From assembly GCA_963682055.1 (NCBI GenBank), contig OY821747.1, positions 21,016,126 through 21,080,125 of the forward strand: 64,000 bases of DNA, read 5' to 3'. The stretch is from Primula veris. Lineage: Eukaryota; Streptophyta; Magnoliopsida; Ericales; Primulaceae. The translations under genes and the position numbers were made by a program. Below, in pieces: positions 37,702 through 48,603 of this stretch. The notes beneath the pieces are model-generated. The model had not been told where the DNA came from. It saw nothing but the letters and a program-made list of their open reading frames with translations, and ran no database searches. How positions within the stretch are numbered: the first letter of the stretch is position 1; each line of letters begins with the position of its first letter.

Positions 37702-38550
37702 TAAGGTTAGGATGAATTTTACAAACCATATGTTGTCATTTATTATAACTCCTATAGGAACGTATGCTTGAGAAAAACATGTATCTTGTAAATTTGTCAT
37801 ACCAAATGTAATAAAAGACAACTTTGAATTTCAAAAAAAAATGTCCCACACACAATTAAACCAACAGTATTTTATTTTACGATTTGAACCAGTTTCACTT
37901 AAAATTCAATAAAAAAAAACATCAAAAATTTACAATTTACAATCAAAAACTATTTCTTACTTATGATATGCAATTAAAGTTATAAATTTGATATGATTTA
38001 ACTACCAAAAAGAGATATTTTAAAAAATAAAAAAGACAAAATTTATTAAAAAGGAAAATGGACACTTATTTTGGGACGTGTCAAAATAGAATAAATGACA
38101 CTTATTTTGAGACGAAAAGAGTAAATTATACCCACGTCGACTACAAAAATGGTACATTTAATTAAGCTACATTGTGGTGAATTTAATTTGTAAGAACATA
38201 AGCTACATATGGCGGCCCTGCAGTAAGCCAAAACAGACAAGTCGCTTAGACACCGAGGTCTGAAAAGGCACCGGATTTTTTCTTTGTCCTAAACATAGAA
38301 ATTATGGTAGTTTTACTTATATAATGCATATATACAAATAGCACCTTTATTTAACATCAACCCTTCCAGTCCGATTGGCTATGGTGCTAACCCTAAGAAT
38401 GCATTAGTATATACTTGACTGAGGGATTGAAACCTCCTGACACCAAATTTTTTGTTTATTTTTTCAAATTGTGTCGAAATTACACTTTAAAAAAACAAGG
38501 CGTAAAAATTGTCTTAGGTGTCAGAAGCGCTAGGACCATCCCTGAAGTTA
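37702..38550. other. Intergenic DNA left of the LTR retrotransposon
   Basis: AT-rich sequence with no supported gene. Two ACACTTATTTTGGGACG / GACACTTATTTTGAGACG words at 38062 and 38097 look like decayed MITE ends. Confidence 0.4.
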
Positions 38551-38890
38551 TGTAATATCCCTGTAATTTAAATATATATATATATATATATATTATATAC
38601 AGGTCCTAGGAAAAAAAACAAATATATGCAGATATCTTCAGAAAAATAAGGAGACCCGCTCTCTTTTGTTTCATCTCACCTCTTCATTTTCTTTATATCT
38701 ATTCTTATACACTTATACAGACAAATACGCAGACATATACAGCGGGAGAGAGAGAGAGAAACACATATAAAAATATTTATTTTCTCAAACCTTAAACCTC
38801 GTTTTGTCTCGGATCGATTATCCGTTTTTCAATTTGTCTTCGCTGTTAGACAGCTATAGCAGATGAAGAGTATTTTGAGGAATACATTTA

Positions 38891-41284
38891 GGGGGTGTTT
38901 GGCAGACAATTTAGAAGTCCTTCCTAGCCTAAAAAGCCCATTTGACATAAAATAATGTGTTTTGTGAGTTAAAAAGATGGACTTCCCGAAAAGTAGGGAC
39001 GTGGGGAAGCCCATTTTAGATAAGTACAATTTTGATGCTTTTTGGATAACTACAATCAGTCCACTTTCTAAGGAAGTCATAATATTGAAAAAAACTGATA
39101 TGCATACAACACTCTCACATCTATTTATCAACTCTTTCTCTCTCTTCTATTTCCTTAATCAGTTTTAACAGGAATTATCTATCTATTTCCCTCTTTCTGG
39201 GCTTATATATAGGTAACTATATGCTCACATATAACACACGAAATTACAGCACCGATTTTGGACGTGTGTGGAGTTTGATTCATAATATCAAAGAAAGCTA
39301 ACCTCCATTTGACTTTGTGCTCATTCACCCTAAGTACTCACAGGTTCATATCTCTCTCTCATTTATAATTTACCCAATTAATTTATTTTAATCTTATATT
39401 CAATTAGAGCAAATTTAATCTGATCTATATACACATATATACATGAATAAATATAGATATGTTATCAAAGAATTAGAAAGATTAGATCATACTTTGTTTC
39501 TTATTGCAGTTTTGGTTGGGTAAATTAGAACGAATTGTTTATGTATTTGTTTGGAAAAGTTCTAAGTTTTAAGAAGGTAGCCGGATAGAGATTGTTATTT
39601 TAGCTATTTTCTTAGCTTCAAATAAGCCTGCTTATAGTTGAAAAAATTACTTCTTTATAACATGTTAATCAGAATTTATACACCAACTTTACATATCATC
39701 ATATCTAAAATATTTTTCACAAACCAATTCAGTCGGCAATTACTACCGTAACCCAACATTTCTTTTTGCTTTCATATACACTACATTTAGAAAACATAGT
39801 TATGAAACCGAAATCTACTAATAGATAGTGTACAATCCTTCTGTTCTTACTGTACTTGTTTACATGAAAATGAGACCAATGTATTTTAATTTTTCATCTT
39901 CTTTGAATTTATTTAGGAAAATTGTGAATAAAGTTTAGGATTAGGAGATTATTTAAGTGATGACTAGTTTATATCTATTCTATCTTTTATTTTCCCTTCT
40001 TGACCAGGTCCAACCAGAGGTCAATTTGCATTTATTTATTATGGGGTCAATTTTAATTTTAATTCTCGCTTAGTATTAGACTTTTCTTCTTCAGAAGTGT
40101 ATAGGCTACTAGTTTGAAGTAAGAGAAATTCATTTATATAGGTTTTGGTTTTATCCAGGGTTGTATTGGTGCAATCGATGGCACACATGTTGATGCGATT
40201 ATTCCAGTTGGTGAACAATTAGCATTTCGTGGAAGAAAAGGCAATTGCACGCAAAATGTGATGGCTGCATGTTCATTTGACATGCAATTTACTTTTGTTT
40301 GGGCGGGATGGGAAGGATCAACTCATGATTCACGTATATTACACGAAGCACTTATGCATCCGACATCAAACTTTCCAAAACCAACTAGCGGTAAATTTAT
40401 GTATATTTTATAAGCCTAATTATTGTCTTTTCATGATCATATTTTATAAGTCTGATTATTTTATATCAGGTAAATTTTTTCTCGTTGATGCTGGTTATCC
40501 TAATATGAAGGGTTTCCTTGTGCCATTTAAGACAAAACGCTATGATAGATCAGATTTTCAAAATGGTGGTCCACCAAGGGGTTTAAAAGAAATATTTAAT
40601 CGTAGACATTCATCATTGAGAAATGTTATCAAACGTTGCTTTGGTGTGTGGAAAGCTAGATGGCCGATTTTGCGATGTATGTCTTCATATCCATTTGATA
40701 CGCAAAGGTTAATTGTCGTGGCATCGATGGCGGTACATAATTTTATTAGACAAGAGGCAAAATTTGATGCGGAATTCAGAAATTGCGATGAAGAAAGAGA
40801 AAACTTGAATTCAAATGATGAATCTGGAAGCGATGAAGAAACACATAATATCGCTGAACAAAACGAAATGAATCTTACTCGGATGGCAATTGCAAATTCT
40901 ATTTTTGCAACCTATAACAATTGTTAAAAATGTTTTTTAAAATAAAATTATTGTTCGCAGTAGGTTGTTTTTGCATATTTATTTAGCAATAATTCTTTTA
41001 TCGATGTTTTTTTTATTTTTGTAATTGTTTATAAATATTTGGTTTTTAAAGTGATACAAAATTTATTAGTATATTTTTATGTGTTTTTCGTAGTATATGA
41101 ATTATTGTGGTATTAAGTCATTTCGAACTTATACATATCAAACGCAGACAAAACTTATAAAAATCAAAAGCACTTTTCCAGCAGACGCTAATTTTTTCTA
41201 AAGTACTTTTTGTATAAGTTACTTTTCAACAGCACTTTTCCAGACAACACTTTTTAGAGAAGCACTTGATTTCCAAACAGCACC
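38891..41284 (+). mobile_element. 2,394-bp PIF/Harbinger DNA transposon inside the 5' LTR
   Basis: Ends GGGGGTGTTTGGCAGACA and, inverted from the right, GGTGCTGTTTGGAAATCA agree at about 12-13 of 18 positions. A TTA duplication flanks it (38888-38890 and 41285-41287), the target preference of this superfamily. The 3' LTR at about 48930-48945 shows the same sequence with a single TTA and no insert, so both borders are confirmed by an empty site. Confidence 0.95.
40159..40927 (+). CDS. PIF/Harbinger transposase (DDE nuclease), partial
   Basis: Cut-and-paste transposase of the DDE_Tnp_4 nuclease family. Two exons, 40159-40390 and 40470-40927, joined by a 79-bp GT-AG intron, read without stops to TAA. 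Visible motifs are GAIDGTH (first Asp), GSTHDSRI, LVDAGYPNMKG (second Asp) and LKEIFNRRHSSLRNVIKRCFGVWK (Glu), followed by an acidic tail. The catalytic DDE residues are therefore present. Family members usually have about 150 more N-terminal residues with a DNA-binding fold. I find no such exon between 38891 and 40158, nor the second Myb/trihelix-like ORF that autonomous elements carry. The copy is probably internally deleted and depends on partners elsewhere. Confidence 0.85.
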
Positions 41285-41488
41285 TTAGTATTTTCCTTCC
41301 ACTTCTCAATTCTGTTTTGCGCCTTCAACAGGCTGTAAGTTTTGTTTAAATTGATCTGTTTTAAACATATTTTTTTAGTTACGCCGCTTGCGGGTTTTAA
41401 GCTGAACTTTGAGGAAAATGGAGTAGTTCTATGCCTTTTCATTGCGTGTTCACCACTGTCCATCTGTCCAGCCTTTCTTAGCATCAAT

Positions 41489-42360
41489 CAGGTACCATTT
41501 TGGTACTTAAATGGGAGTCTTTATGTTGTATTATTGCAGGAATCGGTTTCCTCTTTCTCTTTGATATTGGTTGTTTATCAAGTAATATTACTTGTAGTCT
41601 TTGATGCACCACTGAACGTGCTATTCAGTAACTTTGCTCAGTGACTTTGCTGAGGTACTGTTCGGTACGAAAAGGCAGAGTTTTATTCGTTATGAGGGCA
41701 AGAACATGTTCCTTATTTTATTAGGTAATTCATTCAATTGTGGAATATCCAAAGTTAGCTATTTATAGCATTGTACTTGTGGACTTGTGGTGGTAATTAC
41801 ATAGCCGAAAGTGGTTGGTTACATGTTTTATTGTTTATTGGAGGTACTCTTACGGTACTAAAAAAGAAGGCGGGTTTTACTCGTGATGGAGGACATGAAT
41901 TAGTTGATGTATTCTTTCTTTCTTTTTTTCTGGTCGGTTTTTTGTTATGGTTCTGTTTATAATAGTGGAGATATCTATAATATTCTTTAGAAACTTAAAC
42001 AACTACAGGGATCTTGTTGAGCTTTTTGACCAAAACTTAGGTAAATTCTGAAATATTATTGGCAGGTTATCTATCAAAGCACTTTCCTAGTGCTTAAATA
42101 ATGAGAGTGGATTATTTGTTTGTATTGCTTATAGGATGGTAGCTGTAGTTTTATAAGAAGAATTGTTTATTTGCTATGATGAGGTACCGTTGTGGTACAT
42201 AAAGAGAGGTGTAATGCTATGGGATTTGCTTTCCTGTTACTTGTCATCATATTATTTAAAGTAGTAAATATTATTAGAAAGTGAAGTTATACCGTTGAGT
42301 CTGATTATTTACCGCCTTTGTCGAGGTACCATGTTGGTACCAAAGGCGACTTTTATTCGT
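41489..42360. repeat. GGTAC(C) hairpin repeats in the 5' LTR
   Basis: Five units with GAGGTAC(C/T), a 3-5 base gap and GGTAC start near 41491, 41654, 41843, 42183 and 42325. Several continue into similar downstream sequence (AAAGGCGAGTTTTATTCGTTA, ...ACATGAA). The last is a strong hairpin: CGCCTTTG and GGTACC pair with GGTACCAAAGGCG. All five occur again in the 3' LTR at 49137, 49287, 49476, 49810 and 49940. Confidence 0.75.
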
Positions 42361-43380
42361 TACGAAAAACATGAACTGGTTTTCTGTTTGGTTATTTTAT
42401 TCGCTTCACTGTTGTTTATATTAGTTTAACTCTTGGTTCTTTATATTCAGTCGGACCGAGGCTCAGGACAAAACCAATGTTTTTATAGTTCATTGAGTAG
42501 TAAAACCATCTCAATGCATGCTATTATTGTGAATGATGTGTATGTCACTGTTTTAGTGATTAAAGTAGCCTTAATTGCTAATATTAATGTTTTACCATAT
42601 AATTCATGAATATTAATGTTTTACCATATAATTCATGAACTGAACTGGAGTAATGAGGCGAAGAAAATAAGGAGTGGTGTCGTGTTGTATCGTATTGTCG
42701 TGTCTTTTTTATTGGTTTATGATTCACGTGCCACAAGGGTTCTGTCGGGCCTTGCGCTCACGGAAAATACGGCAATAGCCGGCGTATGGTTTCAAGAGGA
42801 GTTGACTGCATACTTGGATCTGAGGAGTGATCCAACACTATATTTGTGAATCCGACTTTATACACATTTGAGTCGTTTATCGAGTCATGCCACTTGACGT
42901 AAGTAGTTGAGGTAGAGGAGTTTAGCGGAAGAGAAATAAAAAGACGAAATACGGATATAAAAGTTCAAAATATATATATGCATTGCATTATTATTCTTTT
43001 TAGTTTGTTGACGTAGATATAATGAATAGTTGACTCACTATTTTCCTTCGTTTTATCGTCTTTGTTTATTTTATTCTTTTTGGTGGAGCCTTAGATGTAC
43101 ATAGTTTCTGAACAGGTTGAGCTTTTGAGTGGGGCTGTGAGCGGGCTAGATTTTGGGTTTCACGTGTATTGTAGACACTCATGGCCTACTTAGTTTCGTG
43201 TTGTACTTTGTAAATAATGTACATTACGTGTGCTTTGGTGGAAAACGTACCATTGTAGTATAATTTTTGTGTAAGATATGTCAAAATAGTGTGTTAGGAA
43301 ACCTTAATTCTCTTCGAGTGTGTTTTCTTTACCTTTCAAATTTAGGTTCCGGAGTTTATGAAAGTCGGGGATTGACAGCT

Positions 43381-43392
43381 TGGTATCAGAGC
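43381..43392 (+). other. Primer binding site, initiator tRNA-Met
   Basis: TGGTATCAGAGC lies three bases after the 5' LTR. It is the standard complement of the 3' end of plant initiator tRNA-Met used to prime reverse transcription. Confidence 0.93.
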
Positions 43393-43777
43393 AAACCTGG
43401 TTTATATTTTTAGGTGGCCTTCAGTTTAGGTAGGCGTGCAGTGGTAGACGCTTGTTTAGGTAACAGGATTATAGTGTTATTTAATATTATTTGAATTCTT
43501 TTTCTCGCATCTTTTTTTTCTAACTTGTGGAGATGTGGGATACGAGGTGATGGTAGGCATTCCATGGGAGAGCGGGGTGTGTGGGTGCTCGAAGAGGGGC
43601 ACTGAATGTGTGTGTGTTTTGTGTACTTTGTAGGTTTTTTTTTTTATTTACATGGTGTAGTGTGGGTGATTTGCTTTTGAAGTTTATGATTATTTATTTT
43701 GTTTGGTGTCTGTTTAAACTTTTTAATGTTGCATCTTCGTTCTTCGTCAATGCTTTTTGAAGCGTTATATCATGGAT

Positions 43778-44058
43778 GTTTATTGTGTACTCTTTGGATT
43801 ATGCTCGTACACGTCATAGCAACGGTGTTGGGCTTGCCCATTGATACTGTCCGCAGAAGAATGATTGTCATCCGGTGAGGTTGTGAAGTACAAGAGCTCC
43901 TTCGACACCTTTTCTCTGATCCTAAGGACGAGGGTGTCAAATCACTCTTCAAGGGTGCTGGTGCTAACATCATCCGAGTTGTTACTGGTGGTGGTGTGCT
44001 GGCTGGCTATGGCAAGCTCCAGGTTCTCATTTTCGGAAAGAAGTATGGCCCAGGTTGA
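43778..44058 (+). pseudogene. Captured fragment of a mitochondrial ADP/ATP carrier gene
   Basis: Between the primer binding site and the integrase remnant the DNA encodes FIVYSLDYARTR, then after a large internal loss [29 protein letters not shown], and after a frameshift [41 protein letters not shown] and a stop. These are the conserved C-terminal blocks of the inner-membrane ADP/ATP translocase, with the PxD carrier signature and RRRM present. About 100 residues are missing between the first two blocks and the frame is broken, so it is not functional. It lacks introns here and is GC-richer than its surroundings. Confidence 0.9.
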
Positions 44059-45064
44059 GCTTAAATGATCAAAACAATTCATGACATGTTGTGTCTCTTA
44101 TTTATTTATCTTTGAAAAAAAATCGTAGATGGTGATGAAAATCATTTTGCAGTCATAGGTGTTTTAAGAATTTCGTACCAGGGGAGTCTTTCTTTGATAA
44201 TTTACTTTTAGAGGGGTTTTAATCACTTATCACCCTTAAACAATTGATTTTGGGGAGAAGCTTTTTGCTCCTATGAACTTCAGTTATTGATTTACAACTA
44301 TAGTTACGGATATGGTTCATCTTTGAGAATGTGTATGTTTTGTATGATTATATGATCTTGAAGAAGTTTTTGTTATAGTGAATATATGAATTAATAACTC
44401 ACTAGTATAGTACTATCCTGACTTATCTATTCAATATATGACCTCATATGGAAGTATAATAATTTTATGTTTAATTTGCTTTACGATATAAGCTTTTCAA
44501 AGTAGTAATTGAAATTCTTGTAGCTTTCAACAAAATGGTATTTGTTACCACCATAGATTACATTCCCTACGTGATTATAAAATGGACAGGGATTCTGTTT
44601 AAATTATATGTTCATTAAAGTTTGAATACTTCATTCTTTTTCAGCTTGATTGCGATAAGCACGAATTTTTAGAAGAGCTTCAATGTTATAGCTTTTTCAA
44701 GCCTAATGGCGTGGATTATAACTTATAAGTAGATAAACTAATACAACAAGAGATTTAACAAAAACTTTTAAGACGGTGCTAAAAGATGCAATGACTAAGG
44801 TCTCTTTTCTTAAGACTGAATCGTTGATTTTGTAACTATTCTAGGAAAACTAGGGGATTGGAACTTTAAATAGTTATTTGAGATTATCTCACATATCAAC
44901 TCAATTAACTAGTAATAAAAGATGCTTGGTTGTGATGTCTATGACGGTTTTTGGGAAATTATATTACGATTGAGAGCTTGTTTACTTGGCTTTGGGTGTA
45001 ACAGGGAGCCTTACTTATCTTGAGTAGATTTCTCTTATAATAAAAGCTGTGAATCGAGTATAGA

Positions 45065-45345
45065 AAGGGTGCCTTTTGAACCTTTGTACGGAAAACCTTG
45101 CAGGTCACCTGCATGCTGGACAGAGATTGAAGAGACTACAATGTTGGGGACTGAATTGGTGCAGGACACAACAGAGAAGGTCAAATTTTTTTACGATGAC
45201 TTGAAACGGCTCGTAGTCCTCAATAGAACTATGCTGATCAAAGGAGTAAATCACTGTCATTTGAGATTGGCGACCATGTCTTTTTAAAAATTTCATCTAG
45301 GAAGGGACTAATGAGGTTTGGGAAGCAGGGAAAGTTGTCACCAAG
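45065..45345 (+). pseudogene. Ty3/gypsy integrase C-terminal remnant
   Basis: The frame from about 45069 reads PFEPLYGKPCRSPACWTEI, then LGTELVQDTTEKVKFF, then after a frameshift GDHVFLKISSRKGLMRFGKQ and GKLSPR. This is the end of integrase just before the chromodomain position in plant Ty3/gypsy elements. No integrase catalytic core, reverse transcriptase or protease is readable around it. It identifies the superfamily of the host LTR element. Confidence 0.88.
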
Positions 45346-46142
45346 GCACCGCAATGACAAAGATGTTAGAAGAGAGGGAGAGTGGTGAGCATGACAGTAA
45401 TAGCAGTAACAAATTAGTTTATTTGGTTGGTTTCTTAAGTAGGTAGATACATGACATAAAAGAGATGAAAGCGGGGGACATCAACTTTTCAATGAGAATT
45501 GGGGGGAAAAGGTGAAGGAGTAGATACGAAATGGAGGGAAATGGATTTATTTTCTAATTAAGTATAAATTTGAGATAACGACTTTATTCTTGAAGATTTG
45601 GTATGGTTCAATTTATAATTTTACGCTCAAGTCTTAGCTAGTGTTTATCTGAATCTCTGAAGTTTGATTAGGACTTGGGAATAACGAAATAGTATCTTAT
45701 AAATAGTACTCGGGTGAAATGAGTATTGAGTTTTAGTTTTCAACCTTGTTCGATTGGTTTCTTTGATTTGATTGGATTTTGATGTTTACACAAAGATCTT
45801 ACGGGAAGGTGACTTTATTTACCATAAAGTAACTTGGGAGTGTTATTAGATTTTCTTAAATGACCTTTACTTCAAAAAGTAAAGAATATTCAATTCAGAA
45901 TTTGATTCTTGAGGTAAATTTTAATACTTCATAATGCAATTTTGGAGAACCTAGAAGGATGAAGTAAAGAGCAGGCGACTTAAAGAGAGTAAGAGGAATC
46001 AAATATTTAAGACAAAACAAAGATATTGATGGCTATTATATTTTACAGGAATCATTGTCACGTTGCTTTATTTGACTATTTGTGGTAGTATGTTTTACTT
46101 ATAGTTGAAATTATATAGCTGAGTTATCGATGTACTATTTTG

Positions 46143-47172
46143 AGTTTTTTTTTTCAAACCTCAAAAGGGGTAGAGGCATAGACTCCTACATGTATATAAA
46201 TAACCATGCAAGTACAATACTGGGAGGGGGACATAAAATTCAACCCTCCGAGTATAAACAATAATACATCAAGTCCGCGATAATGCAAAATACATGACAA
46301 AAGAAAAACTAGTAAAAGAGACGAAATTATACATCAGGTCCTATACGTGGAGTCCCCGGCCTATCTAAAGTCAATATACCATCAATGCCATATGGTAAAT
46401 GTCGCCTATGAGAGAATGTTTGTGAAGCCCGATGTGCGCATGCCCAATTGGCCATAAAGTCAGCTGCCTGATTTGCCTCTCTAAAGACGTGCCAAACCAA
46501 GATATCGTGTAATGAGCACAACCGATGAATACGCAAGATAGTGTAGCTATGCTCCCAAGGACTAAGAGTCATCGAAGAAATCCAAGAAGATACTGTCGTC
46601 GAATCTGTCTCGACCTCAATATGCTAAAAGACTAGAGAGACTGCTAGGTGAATGCCTAAAAGGACCGCCTAAAGCTCTGTGTAGATGATTGGTCTCTGAT
46701 CTAAAAACTTTCCAAAATCCCCCAAAATAATACCCTGGTGATCTCGTACAACGCCTCCTGCCGCTGATAGCCTCAGGTTTCCCTTTGAGCACCCATCCAC
46801 GTTTAGTTTGAACCTCCTCAGTGTTGGTCGGATCCAAGAAACTAAACGAATGGGACGAGCTCTATGAGAAATGACCTGGAGGGTGGACACAAAACTAACG
46901 TATGTGTCTCCTCTCACCTGTCGTGGACGGAAACCAGCCACGACGCCTAGAAGATGAAGGTCTGAAATGATCCTCAAAACTACTGTCTCGTGTCGGTACT
47001 CATCTCGGGCCTCGCTGCCTAATCTGTGGGCATTGTGCGCCTTCCAAACATGCCACAAAATGTAACAGGCTGTCAGAACACTCACATGACCTATGGAAGA
47101 GCCCTCACGATACCACTGGCGAAATATCCCGATAATCGAATAGACCGATAAGTACAACGTGGAATGAGAGTA
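46143..47172 (-). mobile_element. 5'-truncated LINE nested in the retrotransposon interior
   Basis: The minus strand from about 47157 encodes the end of an L1-type ORF2. The blocks are ACYILWHVWKAHNAHRLG, RPTLRRFKLNVDGCSKGNL, AAGGVVRDHQGIILGDFG, IIYTEL then a stop, HIEVETDSTTVSSW, and WHVFREANQAADFMANW. This is the RNase H-like domain with two in-frame stops at about 46668 and 46622. A T-run at 46145-46154 is its poly(A) tail seen from the plus strand. TATTTT occurs next to both ends (46135-46140 and 47171-47176) and may be the target duplication. Confidence 0.85.
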
Positions 47173-48159
47173 TTTTATGTTGTTTCGATGCAGAATCGCC
47201 TTCCTGCTTCCCTTTGTTTTTATTGTTTATAGTAGCAATAATTATTGTAGTTTTATTCGCAAACTGATTGATTATAGACTTTCGAGTTACCGTTTCGCTA
47301 CTCAAAAAGTGAGTTTATTATGTGATATGAGCAGGAAATTTCCCTGCAATGTTTTACCCGGTTCAGCTGGTGTCTACAATGTTTGCTGCAAATTTTTGCA
47401 CTATTTTACTGTAGTATTGTTACATGCATTTTGAATTGTGCGCTTCTCCTTACGTATGTGCAGCTGTTACTGAATCATGTTTGTGTGTTTAAGTATTTCC
47501 CTTCTTAAGTATCTGTTTGGTGTCTTTTAACCTCTTTGCCTTTATGTGAGTAATAAGTTTTTGATCCGCCATTTTTCTGGGATTTCCCAGTATTCAGAAC
47601 GTTTGAACATTTTAGGGATGTTGGCACTCTCCATTAGCTTTTGTTTTGATGCTGGTAAATATTTGATGATCTAACTAAGCCTGATATATCAATCACTTAT
47701 TAATCTAAGATTTTGGCATTCTATTTCACTCGAGCTGATCTCTTAGTTATTTTCCGGAGTTCGTTGATTTTACATTTTAGAATGGGAATTGAATCTATTA
47801 TTTGTTTAGAAATTTGTAATTTGTCTGGAAAATGGTGCAATCTTAAAAAATGTTGTCATTTCGAAGCTAGTCGCGAAATAACATTTAAATGGAATTTTAC
47901 TACTGTTTTGCTTTTAATATCGACATAGCTTTTAATATCGACATACCCACGAAGTATCGACTGACCATTGATGTTTATGAGGGAGTTGATATATAAAGCA
48001 AATGAAAGAAAGAATTATTAGTTTTTATCTCAATACAGTTTTTGTTAGTAACTTTATAGATTACCAAATCATGATTTTAAGGTGTCCTGTGTATTTTGAG
48101 TGCTTTTATTTATACATATACTTGTGGAGATTATTCGTCTGCTAGTTGGTATAATCATC

Positions 48160-48545
48160 TTCGTGGGGGTACATTCATAAGGTTGTAATCATAGTAGAGG
48201 TCGTGGTGGTGTTTCACAAATCGGTTTTCGCAATGGCATGTGTATAATCGATCTGATGGATGATTTAACTGAAATTTTGTTAACTTCTATTTATGCGTAT
48301 TGTGCTAATATTAGCAGGAAGTGAAGGAAATGCAATTTGTGTTTATTTGGCGATTTGTTAATTTAACTAGATCGTCAAAAAGGAAGTATCTTGTGTGCAT
48401 GGCAATATAAATGAGGCATCAAGTAGTCGAGGTGATTATAGTAGAGGTGTTGGCGATTATCATCAGAACAATCACAAGTCTAGGAGAGGGGGATTGGGAG
48501 ATTCTGTTCTCTGCCAGGTTAATCTTCAATGAGGACATTGTTTGT
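48160..48545 (+). other. RGG-like fragment, unidentified
   Basis: Short plus-strand pieces read GCNHSRGRGGVSQIGFRNGM (about 48183-48242) and, in a second frame, SSSRGDYSRGVGDYHQNNHK followed by SRRGG (about 48420-48495). The Arg-Gly pattern suggests part of an RNA-binding protein gene, possibly another captured host piece. Stops and frame changes separate the pieces and I cannot name the source. Confidence 0.3.
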
Positions 48546-48603
48546 TTCGTCTGTTGATACTCGTTTAATTTTCGAGGGCGAAAATTTTCTAAGTAGGCGA
48601 GGG

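Larger units (their letters stand above)
38551..43377 (+). mobile_element. 5' LTR of Ty3/gypsy-type retrotransposon, split by a DNA transposon
   Basis: The LTR starts TGTAATATCC and ends ATTGACA, with the primer binding site three bases beyond. Without the PIF insertion (38891-41284 plus one TTA) it is about 2.43 kb. It matches the 3' LTR at 48604-50961 along its length. A hand comparison of roughly 200 bases near 42660 gives about 19 differences, so the insertion is not recent. It is preceded by AGTTA, which compares with AGCTA after the 3' LTR, a probable mutated 5-bp target duplication. Confidence 0.9.

Noticed and set aside
42616..42849. 77-codon open frame
   Set aside because: It lies inside the 5' LTR, and the matching part of the 3' LTR does not preserve it.
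43381..43392. tRNA-Met-like sequence
   Set aside because: Only the 12-base primer binding site is present, not a tRNA gene.
46327..46837. Separate minus-strand genes
   Set aside because: The frames are pieces of one LINE RNase H region interrupted by stops.
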